Assembly (NCBI RefSeq): GCF_001422665.1
Contig: NZ_LMLU01000005.1
Location: forward strand, 372,001-436,000
From: Arthrobacter sp. Leaf234
GTDB lineage: Bacteria; Actinomycetota; Actinomycetes; Actinomycetales; Micrococcaceae
DNA length: 64,000 bases
Reading direction: 5' to 3'
Shown: positions 28,957-36,256 of the stretch, in pieces
How positions within the stretch are numbered: position 1 is the stretch's first letter
Layout of the letters: each line of letters begins with the position of its first letter
Program-made: the position numbers and the translations under genes
The notes under the pieces: model-generated
What the model saw: the letters and a program-made list of their open reading frames with translations, nothing else
Database searches by the model: none
Told to the model about the DNA's origin: nothing

Positions 28957-29018
28957 CCGTGTCCGCCGATTGCCGTGCACGCCTGATCGGCGCCGCCCGG
29001 GCGGACGCCCTCACGGGG

Positions 29019-29024
29019 TAGGCT
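29019..29024 (+). promoter_or_regulatory. -10 element of the tRNA gene
   Basis: TAGGCT ends 13 nt before the mature tRNA 5' end, a distance that fits a short 5' precursor removed by RNase P. The -35 region is GC-rich and not recognisable. Confidence 0.45.
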
Positions 29025-29037
29025 GATCCGGCGGCCG

Positions 29038-29110
29038 GCCCCAGTAGCCCAATGGCAGAGGCAGCAGACTTAAAATCTGTTCAGTCAGGGTTCGAGTCCC
29101 TGCTGGGGCA
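29038..29110 (+). tRNA. tRNA with anticodon UAA (Leu by code), short variable loop
   Basis: A complete cloverleaf of 73 nt can be drawn: acceptor GCCCCAG/CTGGGGC (29038-29044 with 29103-29109), discriminator A29110, D arm with GCC/GGC and the GG pair, anticodon stem GCAGA/TCTGT, loop CTTAAAA with anticodon TAA at 29071-29073, T arm CAGGG-TTCGAGT-CCCTG. CCA is not encoded (CCG follows). By the code it reads UUA, leucine, and the A discriminator fits leucine. However the variable loop is only 5 nt (TCAGT), whereas bacterial tRNA-Leu normally has a long class II arm. Confidence 0.85.
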
Positions 29111-29204
29111 CCGGAGGCTCCTCCCGGACCGGTAGGCGGGCGCCCCTCCATGGCGAGGCCTTGCACTCCGGCGGTGCCGACTGTCAAGAGTGCCGATCAT
29201 CGCC

Positions 29205-29230
29205 TGTGACGAGCGTTACAAGGATGTAAC
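29205..29230 (+). promoter_or_regulatory. CRP/GlxR-like box and overlapping inverted repeat upstream of livK
   Basis: TGTGA-CGAGCG-TTACA (29205-29220) matches the CRP/GlxR consensus TGTGA-N6-TCACA at 9 of 10 positions. Overlapping it is a perfect inverted repeat GTTACA-AGGA-TGTAAC (29215-29230). The CRP-like box is centred about 62 bp before the predicted transcription start, a classic class I activator position. Confidence 0.55.
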
Positions 29231-29239
29231 CCGATTCGC

Positions 29240-29268
29240 TTACCTCAGACACAAATGTGGATTAGCTT
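29240..29268 (+). promoter_or_regulatory. promoter of livK
   Basis: TTACCT (29240-29245) and TAGCTT (29263-29268) are exactly 17 nt apart. Transcription would start near 29275, leaving a leader of about 65 nt. The spacer contains the small palindrome CACAAATGTG. Confidence 0.55.
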
Positions 29269-29340
29269 TTCCTACAAGCCAGGAACACCTGGCGATCGCA
29301 TCAAAGGCAGCAAGAGCCTTTCGGTCGAGGAGAACAATTC

Positions 29341-30738
29341 ATGACTGCAACACGCAACTCCGCGCGGTTCGGCATCGGGGAGAATGCCCCGCGCGCGGCG
29401 AAGGTCGCTGCCCTGAGCCTGGGTATCGCGCTCTTCGCCTCAGGCTGCGGTGGCGGCGGGACCACGGGTTCCGAGGGTGAGGGTGGCGACACCGAGACCA
29501 CCGCTGCGGCTGCCACATCGGCCCTGGCATGCCCCGAGAGCGAAGGCGGCACCGGCGAGGAGCAGGGCGAGAAGGGTGACCCTGCAGCCGTACCGGCCAG
29601 CACCACCACCAGCCCCACCCCGCTCAAGCTCGGCTCCATCCTGCCCACCACCGGAACGCTCGCGTTCCTCGGCCCGCCGGAGATCGCCGGCGTCAACCTC
29701 GCTGTCAACGAAGTCAACGAGGCAGGCGGCGTCCTCGGCCAGGACATCTCGATCACCCACCGCGATTCCGGTGACACCACGACGGACATCGCCACGCAGT
29801 CCGTCACGGACCTGCTGTCCCAGGACGTCAGCGCCATCATCGGTGCCGCGTCCTCCGGCGTCTCGAAGACCGTCATCAACCAGATCACCGGCGCGGGAGT
29901 CATCCAGTTCTCGCCCGCCAACACCTCGCCCGAGTTCACCGACTGGGACGATCAGGGACTGTACTTCCGTACGGCTCCCTCCGACGTCCTCCAGGGCCGC
30001 ACGCTCGGCAACTACATCATGACCTGTGGTGCCCAGACCGTCGGCATGATCACCCTCAACGACTCCTACGGCACCGGTCTGCAGACCAACATCCAGGAGA
30101 CCGTCGAGTCCGCCGGCGGCGAGGTCGTCGCGAACGAGATGTTCAACACCGGTGATTCGCAGTTCTCGAGCCAGGTGGACGCCATCGCGGCGGCCAAGCC
30201 CGACGCGATCGTCCTGATCAGCTTCGACGAGGCCAAGAGCATCATCCCGCTGCTGGTCGCCAAGGGCGTCGAGGCGAGCTCGATCTTCATGGTCGACGGC
30301 AACACCACCGACTACAGCAAGGACCTCGATCCCGGAACCCTCGAAGGGGCCCAGGGCACCATCCCCGGCCCGTTCACCGGTACCGGCTTCCAGGAGGCCC
30401 TGGCCACGGTCGACCCGGCCCTGACCAGCCTGGCCTACGCCGGGGAGAGCTACGACGCCGTCAACCTGATCTCGCTCGCAGCGGAAGCCGCCGGCAGTGT
30501 CGAGGGTGCCGAGATCGCCAAGCAGCTCGAGAGCGTGTCGAAGGACGGGACGAAGTGCTTCGACTTCGCCGGTTGTGTCACACTGCTGCGCGGCGGCGAG
30601 GACATCGACTACGACGGCATCTCCGGACCGGTCTCCTTCGACGCGAAGGGTGATCCCACCGAGGCTGCCATCGGTATCTACAAGTACGATGCCGACAACG
30701 TCCCCCAGCCGAGCCGTTCCGAGGTCGGACAGCTCTAG
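29341..30738 (+). CDS. livK: branched-chain amino acid-type ABC transporter binding lipoprotein
   Basis: Periplasmic-binding-protein type 1 (LivK/AmiC-like) lipoprotein of 465 aa, expected to deliver branched-chain or related amino acids to LivHMGF. Lipoprotein signal with LFASGC, then a Gly/Glu/Thr-rich linker, then the binding fold: LKLGSILPTTGTLAFLGPPEIAGVNLAVNEVN, IIGAASSGVSKTV, FSPANTSPEF, FRTAPSDVLQG. ATG 29341 has GAGGAGA 8 nt upstream. It is monocistronic, with its own promoter and a very strong terminator; the cognate permease genes are on the opposite strand from 35.96 kb. Confidence 0.9.
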   Translation: MTATRNSARFGIGENAPRAAKVAALSLGIALFASGCGGGGTTGSEGEGGDTETTAAAATSALACPESEGGTGEEQGEKGDPAAVPASTTTSPTPLKLGSILPTTGTLAFLGPPEIAGVNLAVNEVNEAGGVLGQDISITHRDSGDTTTDIATQSVTDLLSQDVSAIIGAASSGVSKTVINQITGAGVIQFSPANTSPEFTDWDDQGLYFRTAPSDVLQGRTLGNYIMTCGAQTVGMITLNDSYGTGLQTNIQETVESAGGEVVANEMFNTGDSQFSSQVDAIAAAKPDAIVLISFDEAKSIIPLLVAKGVEASSIFMVDGNTTDYSKDLDPGTLEGAQGTIPGPFTGTGFQEALATVDPALTSLAYAGESYDAVNLISLAAEAAGSVEGAEIAKQLESVSKDGTKCFDFAGCVTLLRGGEDIDYDGISGPVSFDAKGDPTEAAIGIYKYDADNVPQPSRSEVGQL

Positions 30739-30777
30739 GGTTCGCGCCGGGGCACTGCCCCGGTCGTCGACAGCAGT

Positions 30778-30820
30778 ACAGAGGCCCCGGCCGCTTCCGT
30801 GAAGCGGCCGGGGCCTCTGT
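30778..30820. terminator. bidirectional terminator after livK
   Basis: Perfect 20-bp stem with a 3-nt loop (CGT), core GAGGCCCCGGCCGCTTC, between livK and the converging minus-strand gene. It is the longest perfect hairpin I see in the window. Confidence 0.9.
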
Positions 30821-30835
30821 CATGTCCTCGGGCAG

Positions 30836-31546
30836 TCAGGCGTCGCCCGGCGCACGCCTGGACAGGGCGTAGGAGGGCTCCCGCACCCGCCGGGCCCATT
30901 CATAGGTCCGGGCACCCGCGAGCGGGTGGAGGACGGCGTCGAAGCGCAGGTCCGTGTCCTCGGCAGCGGGACCGAGGGTCAGCGTGAGTGTTCCGAAGTG
31001 CTGCCATGGGCCACGCGGTGTCGCGAAGTAGAGGCCCAGGTGCCAGGACGATGATCCCAGCGAGCGGCGGAAGGCGGGTAGGGACGAGGGAAGGCCCGCG
31101 GGGCCGACGGTACGGGCGCCGAGCAGGACGGGGCCGTCGTCGCCCCGATAGGGCATCATCGTGCCCAGCGGCGCCCGTGAGACGCTGAGCCGCGGGAGGA
31201 GCAGGTAACGGCCCGGGACGGACCACCCCGTGGAGGACAGGAGGACGTCCGAGAACGTGGACGGTGCTGGACCCGACTCGGGGTGATGCAACCGCAGGGC
31301 GAGCCCGATCACGTCCGGTAACCTGTCGGGCGTTCCCGCGGAGCGGGAGATCCGGGCCGTCGCCGGGCTCCGGCCGGGCGCGTCGATCCAGGAGATACCG
31401 CTGCGGAGCCCGTGCGCATGCACCACCACGTGCCCCTCGAGCCGGAGCCCCCTCGTATGGATGGGGCGGTTCCTGCGCACCTGCTTGATGCCCCTGAAGA
31501 GGACCTCGAAGCCGGTGCCGATCGCGCTGCTGAAGATCCGTGCCAT
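30836..31546 (-). CDS. uncharacterised protein, possibly catalase-like fold
   Basis: I do not know a proven function. The 236-aa protein resembles small actinobacterial proteins loosely annotated as phosphodiesterase or catalase-related: NRPIHTRGLRLEGHVVVH, then ARISRSAGTPDRLPDVIGLALRLHHPE, FSDVLLSSTGWSVPGRYLLLPRLS, TMMPYR. The RLPDV.GLALR segment recalls the catalase barrel, but no haem-ligand Tyr motif is visible, so haem catalase activity is unlikely. ATG 31546 (MARIFSSAIG) is chosen; the frame is open to 31672 but that part looks non-coding. It lies between livF and the livK terminator on the minus strand. Confidence 0.6.
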   Translation of the reverse strand: MARIFSSAIGTGFEVLFRGIKQVRRNRPIHTRGLRLEGHVVVHAHGLRSGISWIDAPGRSPATARISRSAGTPDRLPDVIGLALRLHHPESGPAPSTFSDVLLSSTGWSVPGRYLLLPRLSVSRAPLGTMMPYRGDDGPVLLGARTVGPAGLPSSLPAFRRSLGSSSWHLGLYFATPRGPWQHFGTLTLTLGPAAEDTDLRFDAVLHPLAGARTYEWARRVREPSYALSRRAPGDA

Positions 31547-31610
31547 GTGCCGGGCGTCCCTCCCGAAGTGTCGCCTGTCGTCTCCTTCAACGTAGCGGGC
31601 CGGGAACGAC

Positions 31611-31642
31611 GATGGGCGGGACCGTCTCCGGTCCCGCCCATC
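31611..31642 (-). terminator. terminator of livHMGF
   Basis: Perfect 13-bp stem GATGGGCGGGACC/GGTCCCGCCCATC with a 6-nt loop, about 125 nt beyond the livF stop on the minus strand. Confidence 0.7.
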
Positions 31643-31768
31643 CTTGCCATCCGCCGCATCGTCCGCAAGCACCGGGCGTCCGGGGTTCCGTGACGCCCGC
31701 CCCGCCGGACGTCCCGCGGGTCGGCGACTCCCTGCCGTCAGGGCGTCGCCGTACCCCTCGGCTCCGCC

Positions 31769-32515
31769 CTAGGCGGTGTCGGCGAGTGTGCCGAGGTAGA
31801 GCTGGATGACCTTCGGGTCCTTCATGAGCTCGCGGCCCGTGCCCGTGTAGGCGTCCTTGCCCTGATCCAGGACGTACGCGCGGTCGCAGATCTGCAGGCA
31901 CCGCCGGGCATTCTGCTCGACCATGATCACCGACACGCCCGCGCGGTTGATCTCGTGCACGCGGAGGAAGGTCTCGTCCTGCTTGACCGGGGACAGGCCG
32001 GCCGACGGTTCGTCGAGGAGCAGCACCGCCGGGTCCATCATCAGGGCCCTCCCCATCGCGACCATCTGGCGTTCGCCGCCGGAGAGCGACCCGGCGCGCT
32101 GGGCTCGCCGCTTGCCCAGCTCGGGGAACAGCCCGGCGACGAACTCGAAGCGCTCCTTGAAGTCCTTGGGCCGCTGGTACATGCCCATCTGGAGGTTCTC
32201 CTCGATGGTCAGGGTGGCGAAGACGTTGTTGTTCTGCGGCACGAAGCCCACGCCGCGGCTCACGAGCCGGTTCGCCTTCAGCCCGGTGAGATCCTGGCCG
32301 CGCACCACGACGGTGCCGGAGTGGACCTTGACGAGCCCGAACATCGCCTTGAGCAGCGTGGACTTCCCCGCGCCGTTCGGGCCGATGATGCCGATCAGCT
32401 CACCCCGGCGGGCCTCGATGCTGCAGCCGTTGAGGATGTTCACGCCCGGGAGGTAGCCGGCGACGAGGTCCGTGACCTTGACGACGGAGTCGCCCTCGAA
32501 TTCTGCCTCGGTCAT
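31769..32515 (-). CDS. livF: branched-chain amino acid ABC transporter ATP-binding protein
   Basis: LivF-type ATPase, 248 aa. Walker A GPNGAGKST at 45-53, Q-loop VPQNNNVFATLT, signature LSGGERQMVAMGRAL, Walker B VLLLDEPSAGLSP with catalytic Glu, switch His-region MVEQNARR (the histidine position is Gln-Asn as usual in LivF). ATG overlaps the livG stop by 4 nt (ATGA). Last gene of livHMGF, followed by a hairpin at 31611. Confidence 0.94.
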   Translation of the reverse strand: MTEAEFEGDSVVKVTDLVAGYLPGVNILNGCSIEARRGELIGIIGPNGAGKSTLLKAMFGLVKVHSGTVVVRGQDLTGLKANRLVSRGVGFVPQNNNVFATLTIEENLQMGMYQRPKDFKERFEFVAGLFPELGKRRAQRAGSLSGGERQMVAMGRALMMDPAVLLLDEPSAGLSPVKQDETFLRVHEINRAGVSVIMVEQNARRCLQICDRAYVLDQGKDAYTGTGRELMKDPKVIQLYLGTLADTA

Positions 32516-33621
32516 CGCTTCGTCTCCTCATCCGTGTGCGTGGGTCCGGCGGCGTGCGCGCCGCCGACCTCGGTGACGCCGTGCCCGAGGATTCCCTCGT
32601 CCTCGGTGCCGACCACCGACTCGGCGTCGTGGGCCAGCTCCTCCTCCAGGCGCTCGATCCCGGTGGAGTCACCGAGGTCGACGTCGTGGTGGGCGCCCAG
32701 GTACGCGTCGATCACCGCCTGGTCCTTCATGACGATGTCCGGCGGCCCTTCCGCCACGACCTTGCCCTCGGCCATCACGACGACCCAGTCCGCGATGTGC
32801 CGGACCATGTGCATGTCGTGCTCGACGAAGAGGACGGTCATGCCCTCGGCCTTCAGGTTCTTGATGTGGTCCAGCAGCGACTGCGTCAGTGCCGGGTTGA
32901 CGCCGGCCATCGGCTCGTCGAGCATCACGAGCCGCGGCCGGACCATCAGGGCCCGTGCCATCTCGAGGAGCTTGCGCTGGCCGCCGGAGAGCGAGGCCGC
33001 GTAGTCGTCGCGCTTGGTGTCGAGCTTGAACTTGGTCAGCAGGACCTCCGCCTGCTCGGTGATCTCGCGCTCACGTCCACCCCAGATGCCCTTGAAGAGC
33101 GCCCGGGCCAGGCTCTCGCCCGGCTGGTCCGTGGCGCCGAGCCGCATGTTCTCCATGACGGTGAGCTTGCCCATGACCTTGGTGAGCTGGAAGGTGCGCA
33201 CCATGCCCATGCGGGCCACCTTGTGCGAGGCGACCTTGGCCAGCGGCTTGCCGTCGAACTCCCAGTCCCCACTGTTGGGGACGTCGAAGCCGGTCAACAG
33301 GTTGAACAGCGTGGTCTTGCCGGCGCCGTTCGGACCGATGAGTGCGGTGATCTTGTGGCGGGGGATCTCGAGGTGCTCGACGTCGACCGCGTTGATCCCG
33401 CCGAAGCTCCGCGTGACGTTCCGTGCGATGACGATGGGATCCCGCTTGCGGCAGCCCGGACGGGTCTCCTCCTCGGTGATCGGCGAGGCGTCGGTCATGT
33501 AGTCGTGGCCGCCACCGACGGCGTCCACAGGGGCGTCGGCGGCGTGCGCGCCGGCGGGCTGGGTGCCACCGGCGGAGGGTCCGCCCGGTGCGGGATTGCC
33601 GTGCTCGTTGTCGGAGGTCAT
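32512..33621 (-). CDS. livG: branched-chain amino acid ABC transporter ATP-binding protein with long tails
   Basis: LivG-type ATPase. Walker A GPNGAGKTT (96-103), Q-loop RTFQLTKVMGKLT, signature LSGGQRKLLEMARAL, Walker B VMLDEPMAGVNP, switch His in FVEHDMHMV. At 369 aa it is about 110 residues longer than usual LivG: 60 extra disordered Gly/Ala/Pro residues at the N terminus and about 55 acidic residues (GDSTGIERLEEELAHDAES and onward) at the C terminus. The tails are encoded in frame without disruption. It overlaps livM and livF by ATGA junctions. Confidence 0.93.
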   Translation of the reverse strand: MTSDNEHGNPAPGGPSAGGTQPAGAHAADAPVDAVGGGHDYMTDASPITEEETRPGCRKRDPIVIARNVTRSFGGINAVDVEHLEIPRHKITALIGPNGAGKTTLFNLLTGFDVPNSGDWEFDGKPLAKVASHKVARMGMVRTFQLTKVMGKLTVMENMRLGATDQPGESLARALFKGIWGGREREITEQAEVLLTKFKLDTKRDDYAASLSGGQRKLLEMARALMVRPRLVMLDEPMAGVNPALTQSLLDHIKNLKAEGMTVLFVEHDMHMVRHIADWVVVMAEGKVVAEGPPDIVMKDQAVIDAYLGAHHDVDLGDSTGIERLEEELAHDAESVVGTEDEGILGHGVTEVGGAHAAGPTHTDEETKR

Positions 33622-34598
33622 GCGAACGCCAACTCCTTCTTGTTACCCAGGACGCCCTGCGGCCTGAAGACCATGAGCAGCATCAGTGCCACACCCACGA
33701 GGATGTAGCGCAGCTGACCCGCCTGCGAGTTGGACAGGAACGTGATGGCGCCGATCTCGATGGCGCCGTACAGCAGCCCCTGCGTGAGGGAGAGGACCAC
33801 CCAGAAGATCATCGCTCCGATGACCGGCCCGAGGACGGTGGCCATGCCGCCGAGGAGGAGGCAGGTGTAGAGGAAGAACGTCAGCTCCGTGGCGTAGTTG
33901 GCCGGCTGCACCGCGCCGCGCGGCAGGGTGAAGATGATGCCGGCCAGCGACCCGAGCACACCGCCGATGACGAGGGCCTGCATCTTGTAGGCGTACACGT
34001 TCTTGCCGAGCGAGCGGACCGCGTTCTCGTCCTCGCGGATGCCCTTGAGGACACGACCCCAGGGGCTCCGCATGAGGAGCCACACGACGAGGCACGCGAC
34101 AATGACGACGGTCCAGCCGACGATGCGGATCCAGAGATCGCGCTCGTTCATGGCCAGGGGGCCGACGTTGTAGGTGCCCGGGGAGAACGGGTTGAGGGAG
34201 AAGAAGCCGCCCTCGAAGGCCGCGAGTCCGTTCGCGGAACCGGTCACGTCCGTGAGCCCGTTGGTGGTGACGATGTAGCGGATGATCTCCGCCGCGGCGA
34301 TCGTGACGATGGCCAGGTAATCCGCCCTGAGGCGCAGGGTCGGGATGCCGAGGACGATCGCGAAGACGACCGAGGCGAGGATCGCCACCAGGACCGCCAC
34401 CGGGAGCGGCGCGTTGAACGTCAGCGTCGAGATCGCGTAGCCGTAGGCTCCGACGGCCATGAACCCGGCCTGCCCGAAGTTCAGGAGGCCCGAGTAGCCG
34501 AAGTGGACGGCGAGTCCGAGGGCCGCAAGGGCGTAGGCCGCCGTCGTCGGGCTGATCAGCTCGCCGAAGGCGTTGATGAGGATGTTTCCGAAGTCCAT
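33618..34598 (-). CDS. livM: branched-chain amino acid ABC transporter permease LivM
   Basis: LivM-type permease, 326 aa, about nine membrane helices. Diagnostic segments: HFGYSGLLNFGQAGFMAVGAYGYA near the start, LRADYLAIVTIAAAEIIRYI, SPWGRVLKGIREDENAVRSLGKNVYAYK (cytoplasmic coupling loop), and FLYTCLLLGGMATVLGPVIGA. The C terminus FRPQGVLGNKKE is typical. It starts 9 nt after the livH stop and overlaps livG by 4 nt. Confidence 0.94.
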   Translation of the reverse strand: MDFGNILINAFGELISPTTAAYALAALGLAVHFGYSGLLNFGQAGFMAVGAYGYAISTLTFNAPLPVAVLVAILASVVFAIVLGIPTLRLRADYLAIVTIAAAEIIRYIVTTNGLTDVTGSANGLAAFEGGFFSLNPFSPGTYNVGPLAMNERDLWIRIVGWTVVIVACLVVWLLMRSPWGRVLKGIREDENAVRSLGKNVYAYKMQALVIGGVLGSLAGIIFTLPRGAVQPANYATELTFFLYTCLLLGGMATVLGPVIGAMIFWVVLSLTQGLLYGAIEIGAITFLSNSQAGQLRYILVGVALMLLMVFRPQGVLGNKKELAFA

Positions 34599-34607
34599 GA
34601 AGAGTCC

Positions 34608-35960
34608 CTAACCTATGCGCTCTCGGCGGCCGAGGATACCCTGCGGCCGGAACAGGAGAACGAGAATCAAGATCAGCAGCGCTCCGACGTACTTGAGGTC
34701 TGCCTCGAGCCAGATCGTGGAGATCTCCACGAAGAGGCCGACGATGATGGAGCCGACGAGGGCGCCGAAGACCGTCCCCAGGCCGCCGAGCGTGACGCCG
34801 GCGAAGATGAGCAGCAGGATCTGCTGGCCCATGTTGTAGGAGACACCCGGCCGGTAGTAGGCCCACAGGACGCCACCGAGCGCAGCCAGCATGCCGCCGA
34901 TGACCCAGACGATCCTGATGACGCGGTCGACGTCGATACCCGATGCCGCGGCCAGGGCCGGGTTGTCGGCGACGGCGCGCGTGGCCTTGCCGATGCGCGT
35001 ACGCAGCAGCAGGAACGCCACGACCAGGATGATCACGAGGCTGACGACCAGCGACGTGAGGTTGTTGCGGGAGATGGACACCGAGCCGAGGTCGATGATC
35101 GGGCTCTGCGAACCCGGCAGCTGCTGCGTCGCACCGCCGAAGAAGAACTGGATGATGTACCGCAGGGCCAGGGCGAGGCCGATGCTGACGATCATCATCG
35201 GCACCAGGCCCGTCCCGCGCCGGCGCAACGGCTTCCAGAGCCCTGCATCCTGCACGTAGCCGAGAAGGCCTCCTCCGACGACCGCGAGGACGATCGACAC
35301 CGCGATCGGCAGCCCCATCGCCGCGAAGGCGAAGGCGAGGACCGCACCGAGGGTGACCATCTCGCCGTGCGCGAAGTTGGTCAGTCCCGTGGTGCCGAAG
35401 ATGAGGGAGAGGCCGACGGCGCTGAGTGCGAGGAGGAGACCGAAGCTGAAGCCCGCGAGGGCACGCTCGGCCAGCGTCTCGAGGAACGGCGTCTGCTGCG
35501 CGACGATGCCCTCGCCGAACAGGAACAGCGTCGAGGCGCTCGAGGTGTTGGCAAAGGTGACCTCACGCGGGTTCTCCTGGCCCTCCGCCAGGGCGATGCC
35601 CTCGGGCAGGGTCTCCTCGTCGATCGCCACCTCGTACGTCCCCTGCTCGGGTACGCCGATGCTCCAGGCACCGTTGGGACCGGACGTGGCCTCGCCGTCG
35701 AAGCCGTTGCCGGTCGCCGTCACGGTGACGTCCGCGATGGGGCCGTCGACGCCGCGCAGCACCCCGCTGATGCGATTGTCGAATTCCTGGGCCTGGACGC
35801 TCGTAGGGGTCTGCTGATGGACTGCCGTGGCGCTCATCGCGTGCGCGGGCGGGTGGGTGAACGCCTGCGCCGCGGGGGCGCCGACCAGCACGAGCAACAG
35901 GAGACCGAGCATCAGGAGCAACGACCTCCTGATCCGTGCAGGCGTCGATAGGGTGAACAA
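34608..35960 (-). CDS. livH: LivH permease with extra exported N-terminal domain
   Basis: The C-terminal 290 residues are a normal LivH permease: FGLLLALSAVGLSLIFGTTGLTNFAHGE, LALRYIIQFFFGG, RAVADNPALAAASGIDVDR, GGVLWAYYRPGVSYNMG, FRPQGILGRRE. In front are about 145 extra residues: a signal peptide (LLLMLGLLLLVLVGAPAAQA), a short linker and a beta-rich module (ISGVLRGVDGPIADVTVTATGNGFDG, then GPNGAWSIGVPEQGTYEVAID) resembling carboxypeptidase-regulatory or Cna-B-like folds. I take TTG 35960, which has GGAGG 8 nt upstream; GTG 35975 would add five residues. It begins the livHMGF operon. Confidence 0.88.
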   Translation of the reverse strand: MFTLSTPARIRRSLLLMLGLLLLVLVGAPAAQAFTHPPAHAMSATAVHQQTPTSVQAQEFDNRISGVLRGVDGPIADVTVTATGNGFDGEATSGPNGAWSIGVPEQGTYEVAIDEETLPEGIALAEGQENPREVTFANTSSASTLFLFGEGIVAQQTPFLETLAERALAGFSFGLLLALSAVGLSLIFGTTGLTNFAHGEMVTLGAVLAFAFAAMGLPIAVSIVLAVVGGGLLGYVQDAGLWKPLRRRGTGLVPMMIVSIGLALALRYIIQFFFGGATQQLPGSQSPIIDLGSVSISRNNLTSLVVSLVIILVVAFLLLRTRIGKATRAVADNPALAAASGIDVDRVIRIVWVIGGMLAALGGVLWAYYRPGVSYNMGQQILLLIFAGVTLGGLGTVFGALVGSIIVGLFVEISTIWLEADLKYVGALLILILVLLFRPQGILGRRERIG

Positions 35961-36016
35961 GATGGGAACCTCCACGGTGGGGGCAGACCCGGCGGCTGTG
36001 CACCGGGAGCAACAGT

Positions 36017-36032
36017 TGTGACGAGTGTCACG
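36017..36032 (-). promoter_or_regulatory. CRP/GlxR-like box upstream of livHMGF
   Basis: Read on the minus strand: CGTGA-CACTCG-TCACA, a 9 of 10 match to TGTGA-N6-TCACA. It lies about 57-72 nt before the livH start. Its inner six bases are almost the same as in the box before livK. Confidence 0.5.
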
Positions 36033-36213
36033 GACGTGGGGATCATGTTACTAGCGGCATGTTTCGGCAATTCGCAAAAGTGCCGGGACAAGGTAGCGAT
36101 TCGGTAACGAAAGTTTTACCAAGGAGCCTTCCTGTTGTAATTCCGCAGCTCGACGGGAAGGCGTGCCGGTCGTCGAGGGAACAAAAAATGGGCCGGACCG
36201 TTGCCATTGGTAG

Positions 36214-36225
36214 GGTTGAACAACC
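36214..36225 (+). promoter_or_regulatory. palindrome near the Bax-inhibitor gene promoter
   Basis: Perfect 12-bp palindrome GGTTGAACAACC, overlapping a -10-like TAGGGT (36211-36216) and lying 31 nt before the start codon. It could be an operator; no regulator is known. Confidence 0.3.
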
Positions 36226-36256
36226 ACGCAGCCCCCTATTGGAGGACAAAGACACC

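Noticed and set aside
33588-35951. Plus-strand open frame of 787 codons opposite livM and livH
   Set aside because: Its highly charged composition is that of an antisense frame of membrane proteins. The minus-strand liv genes explain the region fully.
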